From positions 1 through 64,000 of the forward strand of contig CAZYEX010000115.1 in assembly GCA_964646605.1 (NCBI GenBank): DNA of 64,000 nt, written 5' to 3'. Position numbers and translations under genes: made by a program. Every line of letters starts with the position of its first letter. Within the stretch, counting starts at the first letter, position 1. Shown here piece after piece: positions 42,650-51,467 of this stretch. Source of the stretch: SBAX01 sp964646605 (lineage in GTDB: Bacteria > Planctomycetota > Phycisphaerae > UBA1845). The notes under the pieces were generated by a model, which was not told the DNA's origin, did not search any database, and saw nothing but the letters and a program-made list of their open reading frames with translations.

Positions 42650-43627
42650 ATGCTGCAACGCTTCTACGCCGTCGCCTTCGGCACGTTCGTCGAGACCATC
42701 CGTCAGCCCATCTACGGCGTGCTCTTGCTGGTCACCGCCGCTCTGCTGGTCTTGAACGTCTCCCTGGCCGCCTTCACCCTCGACGACGATGACAAACTGC
42801 TTTTGGACCTGGGACTCTCTACGCTCCTGCTTAGCGGATTGTTCTTATCCACCTTCAGCGCCGCGGGCGTCATCAGCCGCGAAATCGACAACAAAACCGT
42901 CCTCACCGTCATTTCCAAACCCATCGCCCGCCCGGTCTTCATTCTGGGTAAGTTTTCGGGTTTGCTCGCCGCGATGATCGTCGCGTTTTACCTCAGTTTC
43001 CTGGTCTTCGTTTTGGCCGAACGGCACGGTGTGTTGCAGACCAGCTCCCAACCGTGGGACGCCCCGGTCCTCGCCTTTGGGTTCGGGAGTCTGTTCGTGG
43101 CTGTCGTCGCCGCGGCGTTTTGCAATTATTTTTATGGGACAGATTTCCCCACCGCCGCCATCGGGTTTGTGGCCCTCCTCTTGACGGCGTCGGTGTTGGC
43201 CGTCGGAAAGCTCAACGAGAAGTGGGAGGTCATCCCCTTCGGCAGCAACTACGTCCACCTCCAGATCGTGATCGCGGCGTACCTCGTCTTTTTGGCGGTG
43301 ATGGTGACAACGGCTGTCGCTGTTGCGGCCTCGACACGCTTCGGTCAGGTGATGACCCTGGTGATCTGCACCGCCGTGCTCGGCCTGGGCGTGATCTCCG
43401 ACTACGCCTTCGGACAACACGCCCAGACCTCGACCCTCGCCGCCCTGGCCTACAGCGTCGTGCCCAACATCGGTCCGTTCTGGGTGATCGACGGCCTGAC
43501 CGTGGCGTCGGAAAAAACCGCCGTGCCGGGCCTGTACGTCGCCTACGTTACGGCCTACGCGGCGCTCATCACCGTCGCAGTACTGGGCATCGCCGTCGCC
43601 GCTTTCCAAAAGCGCGAAGTCGGGTGA
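42650..43627 (+). CDS. ABC-2 type transporter permease, divergent partner
   Basis: 325 residues with six or seven membrane helices spread over the sequence (VLLLVTAALLVLNVSLAAF; LLSGLFLSTFSAAGVISRE; LLAAMIVAFYLSFLVFVL; ...). The VISREIDNKTVLTVISKPIARPVFILGKF segment is the ABC-2 permease coupling motif shared with the 35343 permease. It starts 212 bases from the SPFH operon in the opposite direction, and no separate ATPase is beside it, so it likely uses the 36753 ATPase. The shared intergenic space may carry both promoters. Confidence 0.82.
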   Translation: MLQRFYAVAFGTFVETIRQPIYGVLLLVTAALLVLNVSLAAFTLDDDDKLLLDLGLSTLLLSGLFLSTFSAAGVISREIDNKTVLTVISKPIARPVFILGKFSGLLAAMIVAFYLSFLVFVLAERHGVLQTSSQPWDAPVLAFGFGSLFVAVVAAAFCNYFYGTDFPTAAIGFVALLLTASVLAVGKLNEKWEVIPFGSNYVHLQIVIAAYLVFLAVMVTTAVAVAASTRFGQVMTLVICTAVLGLGVISDYAFGQHAQTSTLAALAYSVVPNIGPFWVIDGLTVASEKTAVPGLYVAYVTAYAALITVAVLGIAVAAFQKREVG

Positions 43628-44067
43628 CGCACGGCGCAACTGGGTGGGTCTCAGGGAGGGCCGGGGCCCTGAAAAAAGCGCGCGGACGCCAGCCCGCCAC
43701 CAATCCGGCGCGACCGTACAAGAAAATACTTTCACCGACTTGCCTTTTGCGCAGGTGCGTTCCTATAAGCCCATTGGTAGAGGCTTTATCCATCCCTCTT
43801 ACTTCTTGCTCGGGGCAGCGCCCCGACGACCTGGGTTGAGGAAGGTCGGAGAAGCTTTCGGGAACGACGGACAAACTAGGAAATGAAGAGACCCGCCGGC
43901 CGGGGTCTGACCGTGGTGCTCTGCGCGCGCGATGTACCTGCGGCAGCGTAACCACGACGAGTCAAGGTCGGCGGGCTTCCCAGGACTCCCCCTCTTCGCG
44001 TCACGACCTACCCGCCCGTGACGCGGACGACCACAGCGCCGCATGCGTCCACCCTCCGGGCGCATGC
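43628..44067. other. 440-base gap without a gene
   Basis: Just after the permease there is an AGGGCC-GG-GGCCCT hairpin followed by A-run rather than T-run. There is an AT-richer patch (GAAAATACTTTCACC) near 43725 and a CGGGGCAGCGCCCCG hairpin near 43810. No frame shows family motifs. It leads into the direct repeat at 44068. Confidence 0.45.
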
Positions 44068-44182
44068 GGCGCGGCCCTTTTGTCAGGCGGCACGCTGGGT
44101 GCCACTGGCAACTGGGTGCCACTGGCAGCTCGCTGCCAGTGTTCAATGACAAACAACACAGACGGGCGAGCTGCGCGTGGCC
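44068..44182. repeat. Direct repeat copy A flanking the beta-helix gene
   Basis: About 115 bases, starting GGCGCGGCCCTTTTGTCAG, then two near-copies of CTGGGTGCCACTGGC, the hairpin CACTGGCAG-CTCG-CTGCCAGTG, and TTCAATGACAAACAACAC. The same series is found in the same direction at 47479-47592 on the other side of the 2.9 kb gene. Confidence 0.8.
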
Positions 44183-44321
44183 CCTGGTGATGGGGCCGAA
44201 TGGGCTCTTGAAGCACGTTCGATCGGCGGCCTCGCCCAGTCAGCCAGATGCCCATCGCTCAGTCAGAGATCGAACCTGGATCCGCGTTGCGAACCAGGTG
44301 ATCCCCCGTGGGACCGCGAGT

Positions 44322-47234
44322 TCAGTTCGCGCAGTTCGGATCGGCGGGAACATCCGTCCCCCTGAAACATCGCTGGTACGGGCCCAGGTCCTTCACATCC
44401 ACGTCTCCGTCCTGGTCTCCGTCTGCTCTGGCACACTCCGGTGCATCGGGGTGAGCGCTTTCCGGTCCCGATGTGCAAATCTCAAACAGGATCAGATCGT
44501 AGAGATCCACGTCGCCGTCGCGGTCGTAGTCGCCGGGTATCGCCGGCGGGCACCCGTATTCGTCCACCGTCGCGCCGGGGATGGTGTTGGGGCAGTCGTC
44601 GCAGGCATCACCCACGCCGTCGCCGTCGAGATCGGACTGCGCCGGCGGGTGGACATAGGTCTGGAATGCGAAGTCAACGCCCGGGCCGAGGTTGGAATCA
44701 AAGCCCGAGACCGGATAGTCGCCGAGCATCAGAATGCTTCCGCCACAAATCAACCAGGTGTACTGCTGGCCCGGGTACACGGGCACCGGCGTGCTCAGGA
44801 TGATCGGGCTCCACTGGCCGGGGTCGACAAACGGAATGTTGAGCACCTCCGAATAAATCAGGTAACCACCCGGTCCGGCGAAGAGCTGGAACAGCATGGG
44901 GTTGGTGTTGATGCCGTCGAGTCGCCCCACGTCGATCTGCGTCAGTTCGCCGTCGGCAGTCGCCAGGAACGCCTGCCACTTGCAATCGCCGGGCGGGCCC
45001 TGCTGCGTCTGCGGCGACACCTGGTCGATCACGGATGGAGCAGGCTCGACCGGTCCGTTATCCGCATCCGGGCAGTTGTCGCACAAGTCGCCCGACCCGT
45101 CGCCGTCGGTATCCGTCTGGTCCGGGTCGGGAGCGACCAAACTCAGCGACCACGAATACAAGAAGCCCAAATCCTGTGCGCAGGTGTCATGGATCGTCAG
45201 GGTCCAATCACCCTGCGGATCCAAACCATCGAACGCCGTCAGGGCTTCATCGCCGCGATAGCTTCCCGGGGGGATAATCGGACAACCACCGATGAAGCAT
45301 GCAAACGCGGCTGCGTCCAGGGTCTCGCCCGCTTCGTCGTCAAAGATGTATAAGCCGCCCAGGTTGGAGCCAATATTCGGCGGGACGAGATCGTTACTCG
45401 CGAGGGTCACGACCGTTCCGTTGTGCTCCAGACTGATGTCTAGATCTTCGTAATAGGCGTGATCGAGAACCAATAGAAGATTCAGGTCGGAAACAGCGCC
45501 GCTGTCGGCGACCGTAATCGTCCGCGTCAGCCCGGTCGTGATTACAAAGCAGGTGCCGGGTATGGCATCCGGAATCGGCGTAAACGCTTCGTCAGAGACC
45601 TGCTGCGCTCCGGTGGTGTTCGGGCAGTTGTCACACACGTCGCCCACGCCGTCGGCGTCGGAGTCGAGTTGATCAGCGTTGGCGATGGCAGGGCAGTTGT
45701 CGCACGGGTTGCCCACGCCGTCGGTATCGCCGTCGGCCTGATCGGGATTGGCATTCACCGGGCAGTTGTCGCAACTGTCTTGCACGTCGTCCCCATCCGT
45801 GTCGAGGATCGACTGAAACTCATACGCGCCCATATCGACGATGGCGCAGACGCCGCTGCCGGTGTCCGGGACGGCCGGGTCGTTCACGAAGCGGGGGTTG
45901 CCGTCGAGATCGGTGGTGACGCCGCCGGGCACGGCCGCGTTGTTGCCCGCGTCGATGCACGGCGACCCCGCCGAAAGCCGCAGGTTGTCATCCGCCGTGC
46001 CGAAGGTGTTGTCCGCCCCGTCCGCGTCTACAAAGAGCGGATCGGCGTTGATATTGCCCGTGCCGGTCCATCCGCCCTGGACGTCGGAGAAGGATATGGT
46101 CGCCGCGCTCGCCTCGCCTAGGGATATCTGGGCCGAGACGCCCATGCCGTTTTGGTCCGAGTTTCCCCAAAAGATGCCATTGGTCACCGTCAGGTTGGAA
46201 GAGTCGAGGTGCATCCCGCCGCCAAAGGAGCCGTTGGCCCTGTTTCCGCTGAACGTGCAATGGGTAACCATCAGGCTGGAGGAAGCGTTGTAGATTCCGC
46301 CGCCGATGCGGGCCGCATTCCCGCTGAAGGTGCAGTGGGTAACCATCAGGCTGGAGGAAAAAGAGTTGTAGATTCCGCCGCCGAAGTCGCCGGCCCTGTT
46401 CCCGCTGAACGTGCAGGCGGTGACCGTCGGGCTGCTATCGTCGTTGTACATTCCGCCGCCAAGAGCGAGGCCACCGGAGACGTCGGCCGTGTTCCCGCTG
46501 AATGTGCAACGGGTCACCATCGGGCTGCCGCTTCTGTTGTACATCCCGCCGCCGGTGGCCACACCACGAAATTGGGCACTGGCCGTGTTCTCGCTAAACG
46601 TGCAGTGGGTCACCGTCGGGCTGCCACCAGAGTTGTACATCCCGCCGCCACTATTGGACCCGGGATTACGGCTCGCGTTTCCGCCCGTGATGGTGAAGCC
46701 TTCGATAACGGCCGTGGCGTCGGTTCCGCTGCCGGTCACGACGTGATCGCTGTTCTCGGCGTTGTTGGCGAAGTTCGGGCCGTCGTCGCCGGCCAAATCG
46801 CCGCTCAGAACGGTCACGTTGACGGCCGTGTCGCGCTGGTCGGGGTTAGGCTCGCCGAGCCCGGCGTAGCCGCCTTCCAGCCGGACGCCATTCTTGAGCG
46901 AAAACGTCGCGCTGCGGAGGCCGTCGCCGTTGGTGTGCATGCCCCCCACGGGAGTGAATCCCCCGTCGGGCATGTACGTTCCCTTGGCCACGCGGATGGT
47001 GTCACCGACAACGGCCGCGGCCAACGCATCCTGCGGGTTCCGGAATGCGGTGTTCCACGTCAGCCCGTTTCCCGCGGGGGGCGCGTCGGCATCCACGAAC
47101 CAGATGCCCCCGCCGTGAGCCGCGCCGGAGGCGATCAGAAGGAGTGCGGCGTTGCAACACGCCAACCGTAAACGATGCGCGCCGACCCCCGCCCACCTAT
47201 GCGCACGACCGACGAATCCGGAACGATTTTGCAT
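44322..47234 (-). CDS. Secreted mosaic protein: PMP beta-helix, TSP3, P-domain, dockerin
   Basis: 970 residues. A signal peptide is at the start (CCNAALLLIASGAAHG). Residues about 45-430 are PMP-like beta-helix with repeated GGGMYN and SPTVTHCTFSENTA units. Then TSP3-like calcium repeats (DTDGDDVQDSCDNCP, DGDTDGVGNPCDNCP), a P-domain (Homo B-like; LLLVLDHAYYEDLDISLEHN; GDWTLTIHDTCAQDLGF), another TSP3 unit, a beta domain, and dockerin-like repeats (DYDRDGDVDLYDLILFE; DGDQDGDVDVKDL). It is exported and probably surface-bound through calcium-dependent modules. No catalytic triad was seen. A 115-base direct repeat flanks the gene. Confidence 0.85.
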   Translation of the reverse strand: MQNRSGFVGRAHRWAGVGAHRLRLACCNAALLLIASGAAHGGGIWFVDADAPPAGNGLTWNTAFRNPQDALAAAVVGDTIRVAKGTYMPDGGFTPVGGMHTNGDGLRSATFSLKNGVRLEGGYAGLGEPNPDQRDTAVNVTVLSGDLAGDDGPNFANNAENSDHVVTGSGTDATAVIEGFTITGGNASRNPGSNSGGGMYNSGGSPTVTHCTFSENTASAQFRGVATGGGMYNRSGSPMVTRCTFSGNTADVSGGLALGGGMYNDDSSPTVTACTFSGNRAGDFGGGIYNSFSSSLMVTHCTFSGNAARIGGGIYNASSSLMVTHCTFSGNRANGSFGGGMHLDSSNLTVTNGIFWGNSDQNGMGVSAQISLGEASAATISFSDVQGGWTGTGNINADPLFVDADGADNTFGTADDNLRLSAGSPCIDAGNNAAVPGGVTTDLDGNPRFVNDPAVPDTGSGVCAIVDMGAYEFQSILDTDGDDVQDSCDNCPVNANPDQADGDTDGVGNPCDNCPAIANADQLDSDADGVGDVCDNCPNTTGAQQVSDEAFTPIPDAIPGTCFVITTGLTRTITVADSGAVSDLNLLLVLDHAYYEDLDISLEHNGTVVTLASNDLVPPNIGSNLGGLYIFDDEAGETLDAAAFACFIGGCPIIPPGSYRGDEALTAFDGLDPQGDWTLTIHDTCAQDLGFLYSWSLSLVAPDPDQTDTDGDGSGDLCDNCPDADNGPVEPAPSVIDQVSPQTQQGPPGDCKWQAFLATADGELTQIDVGRLDGINTNPMLFQLFAGPGGYLIYSEVLNIPFVDPGQWSPIILSTPVPVYPGQQYTWLICGGSILMLGDYPVSGFDSNLGPGVDFAFQTYVHPPAQSDLDGDGVGDACDDCPNTIPGATVDEYGCPPAIPGDYDRDGDVDLYDLILFEICTSGPESAHPDAPECARADGDQDGDVDVKDLGPYQRCFRGTDVPADPNCAN

Positions 47235-47478
47235 GACCCGCTTCCCCTCTCACCCGACACTTTGATTCCGCCCTGCATGACCCGATGACTTCGGCCCTGC
47301 CGCGGATTGTACCAAAAGCAAGCATCGAACCGCAACACCTATTCCGTCATTTCCGACTGCCTTTGGCCACGATTCGCCCGCGCGGCTGGAATAACGCGTG
47401 CCAAGCATGCCCCAGGCATCGGGGTGGGAGCCACACGGTAACTGGTGTCCAACCGGGTCGTGCGGACCCTTTTCCCCC

Positions 47479-47592
47479 GGCGCGGCCCTTTTGTCAGCCG
47501 GCATGCTGGGTGCCACTGGCTGGGTGCCACTGGCAGCTCGCTGCCAGTGTTCAATGACAAACAACACGGGCGGACAAGCCGCCCGTGGCACC
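47479..47592. repeat. Direct repeat copy B flanking the beta-helix gene
   Basis: Same order of elements as 44068-44182. It contains two hairpins: 47528-47549 (CACTGGCAG-CTCG-CTGCCAGTG) and 47565-47587 (CACGGGCGG-ACAAG-CCGCCCGTG, both perfect 9-bp stems). In copy A the second hairpin is degenerate. Copy B is upstream of the gene, copy A downstream. Confidence 0.8.
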
Positions 47593-47628
47593 CGATCCCG
47601 TCAGAGAACGAAGGTCGGGAGGATTTTC

Positions 47629-48732
47629 TTACTCGAACGCGAAGCCCTTGGCCTTGGCCTGCTCTTCGACACTCTTTCGCACCGCATCATCGAGCGCCGT
47701 CTTGCCGCCCGCCGCCTGGGCACGGGCCTCGCGCAGGAACGTCTCGCGGGCCGCCTGCACCTCGTTGATCTGACGTTGGACCTTGGCCCGATCGTCGCGG
47801 TCGCTGGCGTTTTCCGGGTAGCGCTGATGAAGGCGTCCTCGTCGTGCTTGCGGACCTCCTCGGGGGCGAAGAGCTGATAGACGAGCAGCCCGAGGGTGAC
47901 GGCCACCGCGGCGAAGAAGGTAAGGGCGAGCGTCGCGCCGATGTGGGGTGATTCACTGATTATGCCGTCGGACTGTCGGCACCAACGGTACACGGCCTGG
48001 ACGACGGGCCAGAAGGCGACGACGACGGGGACGGCGATCAAGGCGATGACGGAGACGCGGTTGAGGATGGCGAGTTGCCCGAGGCCGCGGACGGTTGTCC
48101 AGCCGAAATCGCGTTGGGGCCAGCGCCTGCAGGAACGCCATCGTCGCTTGGCCCAAGCGGCGGGTTGTTCTTGCCTTGCCGCTTCGGCGAAGCGAGCGGT
48201 TCGTAGGCAACAACCGCGAAAGTCGCCGGATACCTCCTCCGCGAAGCTCGCTCCGTCGAACGACGCCTCCCTCGCGAAGCTGGCTTCGCGGAACGACGCC
48301 TCGCGCGCGAAATTCGGCAGCCCGAAGGACGCCTCCTGCGCGAAGCTCACCCCTCCCCGCGAAAGTCGGCCACCCGAACTCCGCCTGCCCCGCGAAGGTC
48401 GTCCGGTTGAACCTCGCATCCCCCGCGAAGCGGGCGGAGCATTTAAGCGCAACCCGCACGTCGAGGGCAACACAATCTGCGCTGAGAATGGCACCGCCTT
48501 CGATTTTGAGCTTGGTGAGCCGGTTTTCGTTGCCGTCCGGTGGCGGCGTCCAATCCGGCGGTCGTTGGTCGCGCGGTGGGGCGAGGTTGGCGTGGGGATG
48601 AGCCTGGACGGCCTCGATGAGTTTGCGGAGAGATTCGATTTCGGCGTTGCGGATGGGCTCACCGCGGACGACAGCGTCGGCGATGGCGGCCAGTTCGGCC
48701 GGGTCGTCTCCGATCCGGGCGTCGATGCGCAC
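47629..48732 (-). pseudogene. Pentapeptide-repeat membrane protein broken by two frameshifts
   Basis: Three reading segments join: 48732 to about 48355 (MRIDARIGDDPAELA..., then FAGDARFNRTTFAGQAEFGWPTFAG), a middle segment in another frame to about 47830 (VSFAQEASFGLPNFAREASF..., then two membrane helices VIALIAVPVVVAFW and LALTFFAAVAVTLGLLVYQLF), and the first frame again to TAA at 47629-47631 (RYPENASDRDDRAKV..., KGFAFE). The first switch falls beside C/G runs at 48350-48358, and the second near 47821-47850. The shifts compensate. Either a decayed gene or assembly errors. Pentapeptide repeats form a square beta-helix. The start (GTG at 48732) is uncertain. Confidence 0.65.
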
Positions 48733-48860
48733 GTCGGGATGCTGATTGTACGGCGGTCGATCGGACAGGGGTCGTCTCCACGATCCATGGGCGACGGGCC
48801 CATTGGGGTTGGGGGGATCGTAAGGTCAGGACGCTGGGCGGACAAGCGCGGGGGGCGCGG

Positions 48861-48894
48861 GAATGTCGAATGGCGAATATCGAATGTCGAATGA
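48861..48894. repeat. Short GAATGGCGAAT-type repeat, copy 2
   Basis: GAATGTCGAATGGCGAATAT followed by CGAATGTCGAATG. It closely matches copy 1 at 2783-2815 (in the opposite direction) and lies upstream of the pentapeptide gene. Confidence 0.6.
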
Positions 48895-49245
48895 AGGTGG
48901 GGAGATCGAAGTGAGAAGTACGAAGACGATTCGTGGGTGTCGCTGCGCCGGCCCACGCCTACTGTAGGGCAGCCTTTCGGGCTGGGGGGGAACGGTGTTG
49001 CGGTTGGGGTGGGGCACGTAACTCCCACGTGTAGCGTCAAGGCTTGTCCCTGGCGTTCACGCTTCTGCGTTACCCACGCCCTGCGTCCCGACGGGATCGG
49101 GACTCCGGGGACGAGGCTCCCTCCTCGGTCGCCTCATCGGGGTGACGCTACCCTGGACTGTTAGGTGCTCTGGACCCTCCCCGTTCAGGGTTCCGCACTG
49201 GTCGCGTTCACCCTCTGGCGGGGGGAGGGCGGGTTGGGATGTTGG

Positions 49246-49887
49246 CTATCGCGCTTTGGAGGCGCGTTTCGTAGCGGCGGCGGGTTTTCGTTTGGGGGCG
49301 GGTTTGACGGGGGCTTTGGGTTTGACGGGTTTCACGGGCACGGCGCGTTTCGAACTTGGGGCCGTCGAGGGTTTCGTGCTTGCAACGGGGGAAGGTTTCG
49401 CGCTCGGGGCGGCGGAGGGCTTCGCACTCAAGGCGGCGGAAGGTTTCATACTCGGGGCGGCGGCGGGCTTCTTGGCGCTTTCCGCGGCGCGAGGGGACGG
49501 CGGGGGTGGTGCGGGCTTGACCGGGGCCTCGGCGCGAACCGGAATTTTCTTGCGGTTTTTCATGGGGGGTTGCTCGACTTTCTCATTGGCTTCGAGAATC
49601 CGGAGATCGCGGTAGTACCCTTCCTTTTGCAGACGTTCCAGTTGGGAGTCGACTTCCTCGCGTTCCACGGATTTGAAGAGGGTCAAGAACATTCCTTCTG
49701 ACAGTCCGATGATCTTCCACTTGAAGATGATGGGCTCTTTGACGCCCAGCGATCGCCTGGCCGATGGTCCCGCGGGCACAGCCCCCAGTACAGCCGCCAG
49801 CACCGGCACCGGGACGTCGATGGGAACGTCGGCAATAGGTGGGACCTCGTCGACTTCTTCGAGGTTTTGGTTCGCGTTCTTGGCCAT
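49246..49887 (-). CDS. Protein with histone H1-like Lys/Pro/Ala-rich tail
   Basis: 213 residues from ATG at 49887 (MAKNANQNLEEVDEVPP); the longer frame to 49941 has no better start context. The middle (VKEPIIFKWKIIGLSEGMFLTLFKS split by charged residues, then LERLQKEGYYRDLRILE) is a small helical domain. From about residue 110 to the end it is a repetitive KP/SA/AK tail (PSAALSAKPSAAPSAK; KPVKPKAPVKPAPKRK), like histone H1-type or nucleoid-associated proteins. Role in DNA compaction is an inference from composition. It lies just upstream of tRNA-Arg, divergent from it. Confidence 0.65.
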   Translation of the reverse strand: MAKNANQNLEEVDEVPPIADVPIDVPVPVLAAVLGAVPAGPSARRSLGVKEPIIFKWKIIGLSEGMFLTLFKSVEREEVDSQLERLQKEGYYRDLRILEANEKVEQPPMKNRKKIPVRAEAPVKPAPPPPSPRAAESAKKPAAAPSMKPSAALSAKPSAAPSAKPSPVASTKPSTAPSSKRAVPVKPVKPKAPVKPAPKRKPAAATKRASKAR

Positions 49888-50021
49888 TGCGTCCTCGTGC
49901 CGTCTGTACCCCAACGACCGCCCCGCGGCAATAACCGCCACACCTTGCCGGACGGCTGGGCGGGGTTAGTATAGCGGCTCGAAGGTGTCCGTCGACCCGC
50001 CTGGACGGACCCGGCCCGGAA

Positions 50022-50095
50022 GCGCCCGTAGCTCAATTGGACAGAGTACCTGGCTTCGAACCAGGGGGTTGCAGGTTCGAGTCCTGCCGAGCGCA
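50022..50095 (+). tRNA. tRNA-Arg (anticodon TCG)
   Basis: Cloverleaf: acceptor GCGCCCG with CGAGCGC, D-arm GCTC/GAGT, anticodon stem CCTGG/CCAGG around loop CTTCGAA (anticodon TCG), T-arm GCAGG-TTCGAGT-CCTGC. Position 5:68 is a C-A mismatch; the common sequence for this tRNA would have G at 68. No CCA is encoded. The tRNA is intact otherwise. Confidence 0.9.
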
Positions 50096-50118
50096 GTGCC
50101 CGCCCACGGCGGGATGCC

Positions 50119-50147
50119 GAATGGCGAATCCGGAATGCGGAACGAGG
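50119..50147. repeat. Short GAATGGCGAAT-type repeat, copy 3
   Basis: GAATGGCGAATCCGGAATGC then GGAACGAGG, a more diverged member of the family at 2783 and 48861. It lies 25 bases after the tRNA-Arg. Confidence 0.5.
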
Positions 50148-50344
50148 GGTGATCGCGCTTTCGTCTGCACCCTCCCCGATTCGCCGGCCTCGCCGCAACC
50201 CCGGCCCATGCGTGCGGTGCAGGCGTCCGCCATCACCGCTGTCGACGAGGCACGTCGTGACCGGAAAACCCGCCCCGTAAACGAGGCGGTTCGAGGGCCA
50301 TGACGTCGGATCGGTTAGGAAACCGGCATACCGAGCGGTGCGGA

Positions 50345-51319
50345 CTACTTGTCGTCCGCGGGTTTGTCGCCGTCTCCCTTAGCCTTCTCGACCGGTTTCT
50401 TCACGGCCTTGGGTCCGCGGAACTTGGATTCGTCATACCCTTTCTCTTCCGCCCGGAACATCTTCAGGTTGGCGTTAACCTTGGCCTGCTGCTCGGGGGT
50501 GAGCTTTTCAAAGACCTTGGCCTTAGCCTCATCGACGGCGTCGGCGACCTTGGCCGGGTCTCGCTCGCCGTCCAACCGCACGACCCGCAGTGTTTCGTTG
50601 AAAATCGCTTCGGTGCCGGTTTTTTGGGCTTCGGTCAGTTCCACCTCGGGGTCCATGACGGCGCGGCGCAACTGTTGAAAGGGTCCGGTCCGCGGTCCGC
50701 GAGGGGTGATCGCCTTCCAGCGAGCCACCACCTTCTCGAATTTCTCTTTCTGGTCGGGTTTGAGTTCGTCGCGGAGCTTCTCGAATAAGGCGGCCGTCTC
50801 GTCGTCCATGGGGGTGGGTGGTTCTCTCTTGATCTGCCCAATCTGCTGACGAATCTTCTCCATCTTTTCCGTGTCATTGTCGGCTTGGGCCTTTTTCAGG
50901 TCCTCTTCGAGTTGCGGAACGCTCTTGGGATAAATGGTGCTGGGTTGTTTGGGGGCGCTTCGCTTCTTGATCGCCTTGTTTTCTTTGAGCTCGGAGATGA
51001 AGGTGTCGAGCAAACGTCCGATCGTTCCGCGTTGCGCGGGACTCAACTCCAGTTTTTCGTCCATCATTCGCCGGAGCTTGTTGAGCTTGGCGATGTTGGC
51101 CTCGAACCGCGGACCGAGCTTGTCGGCGTCGGATCCAGCGGCAGGGCCCTTGTTGTCGCTCGCCGCCGGCGTCTTGGCGGTTGCCGGTTCGGCGGCGGGT
51201 TTGGGCTTCGTCGTCCCACCCTCCTGTTGCCAGGCTGCGGCGCGGCCTGAAAGGGCCAGGAAGCCCAGCGCGGCTAGGGATAGAGTCGCAAACGACAAGT
51301 TGGTTTTGATGCCCTTCAT
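50345..51319 (-). CDS. Secreted helical protein with Spy/CpxP-like LTxxQ motifs
   Basis: 324 residues from ATG at 51319; AGGAGAGGA lies upstream. Signal peptide residues 1-25 (LSLAALGFLALSGRAAA). The mature part is almost all charged helix with LTxxQ-like motifs repeated: LSPAQRGTIGRLLDTF, LKPDQKEKFEKVVARW, LTEAQKTGTEAIFNETL, LTPEQQAKVNANLKMF. This is the pattern of Spy/CpxP-type periplasmic chaperones or stress proteins, and of other planctomycete exported helical proteins. The C-terminus (KKPVEKAKGDGDKPADDK) is disordered. Confidence 0.68.
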   Translation of the reverse strand: MKGIKTNLSFATLSLAALGFLALSGRAAAWQQEGGTTKPKPAAEPATAKTPAASDNKGPAAGSDADKLGPRFEANIAKLNKLRRMMDEKLELSPAQRGTIGRLLDTFISELKENKAIKKRSAPKQPSTIYPKSVPQLEEDLKKAQADNDTEKMEKIRQQIGQIKREPPTPMDDETAALFEKLRDELKPDQKEKFEKVVARWKAITPRGPRTGPFQQLRRAVMDPEVELTEAQKTGTEAIFNETLRVVRLDGERDPAKVADAVDEAKAKVFEKLTPEQQAKVNANLKMFRAEEKGYDESKFRGPKAVKKPVEKAKGDGDKPADDK

Positions 51320-51467
51320 GCGTATCCTCTCCTGTATGTGAAAGTCGCCCCTGGGTCGTCGGCCAGTCCCCGCCGCCGGACCCACTCCATAGTAGGGCAA
51401 CGCCGGGGTGTTGAACAAGGTGCCCAACGCAGCGACGGCGGCAGCGTCGGTAAGTTCTGTGTAACAA

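Noticed and set aside
33328..43627. The SPFH/ABC operon as a known anti-phage system
   Set aside because: No nuclease, NTP-cyclase, TIR or reverse transcriptase component is present; membrane function is the simpler reading.
44043..45353. A 436-residue open frame on the plus strand
   Set aside because: It begins in the direct repeat and runs antisense through the mosaic secreted gene. No motif, and Arg/Val-rich shadow composition.
47601..49040. A single 479-residue gene
   Set aside because: Only the central part has protein-like signal (pentapeptides and membrane helices). Its N-terminus is out of frame with the true start and its end is out of frame with the true C-terminus, so I call a frameshifted gene at 47629-48732.
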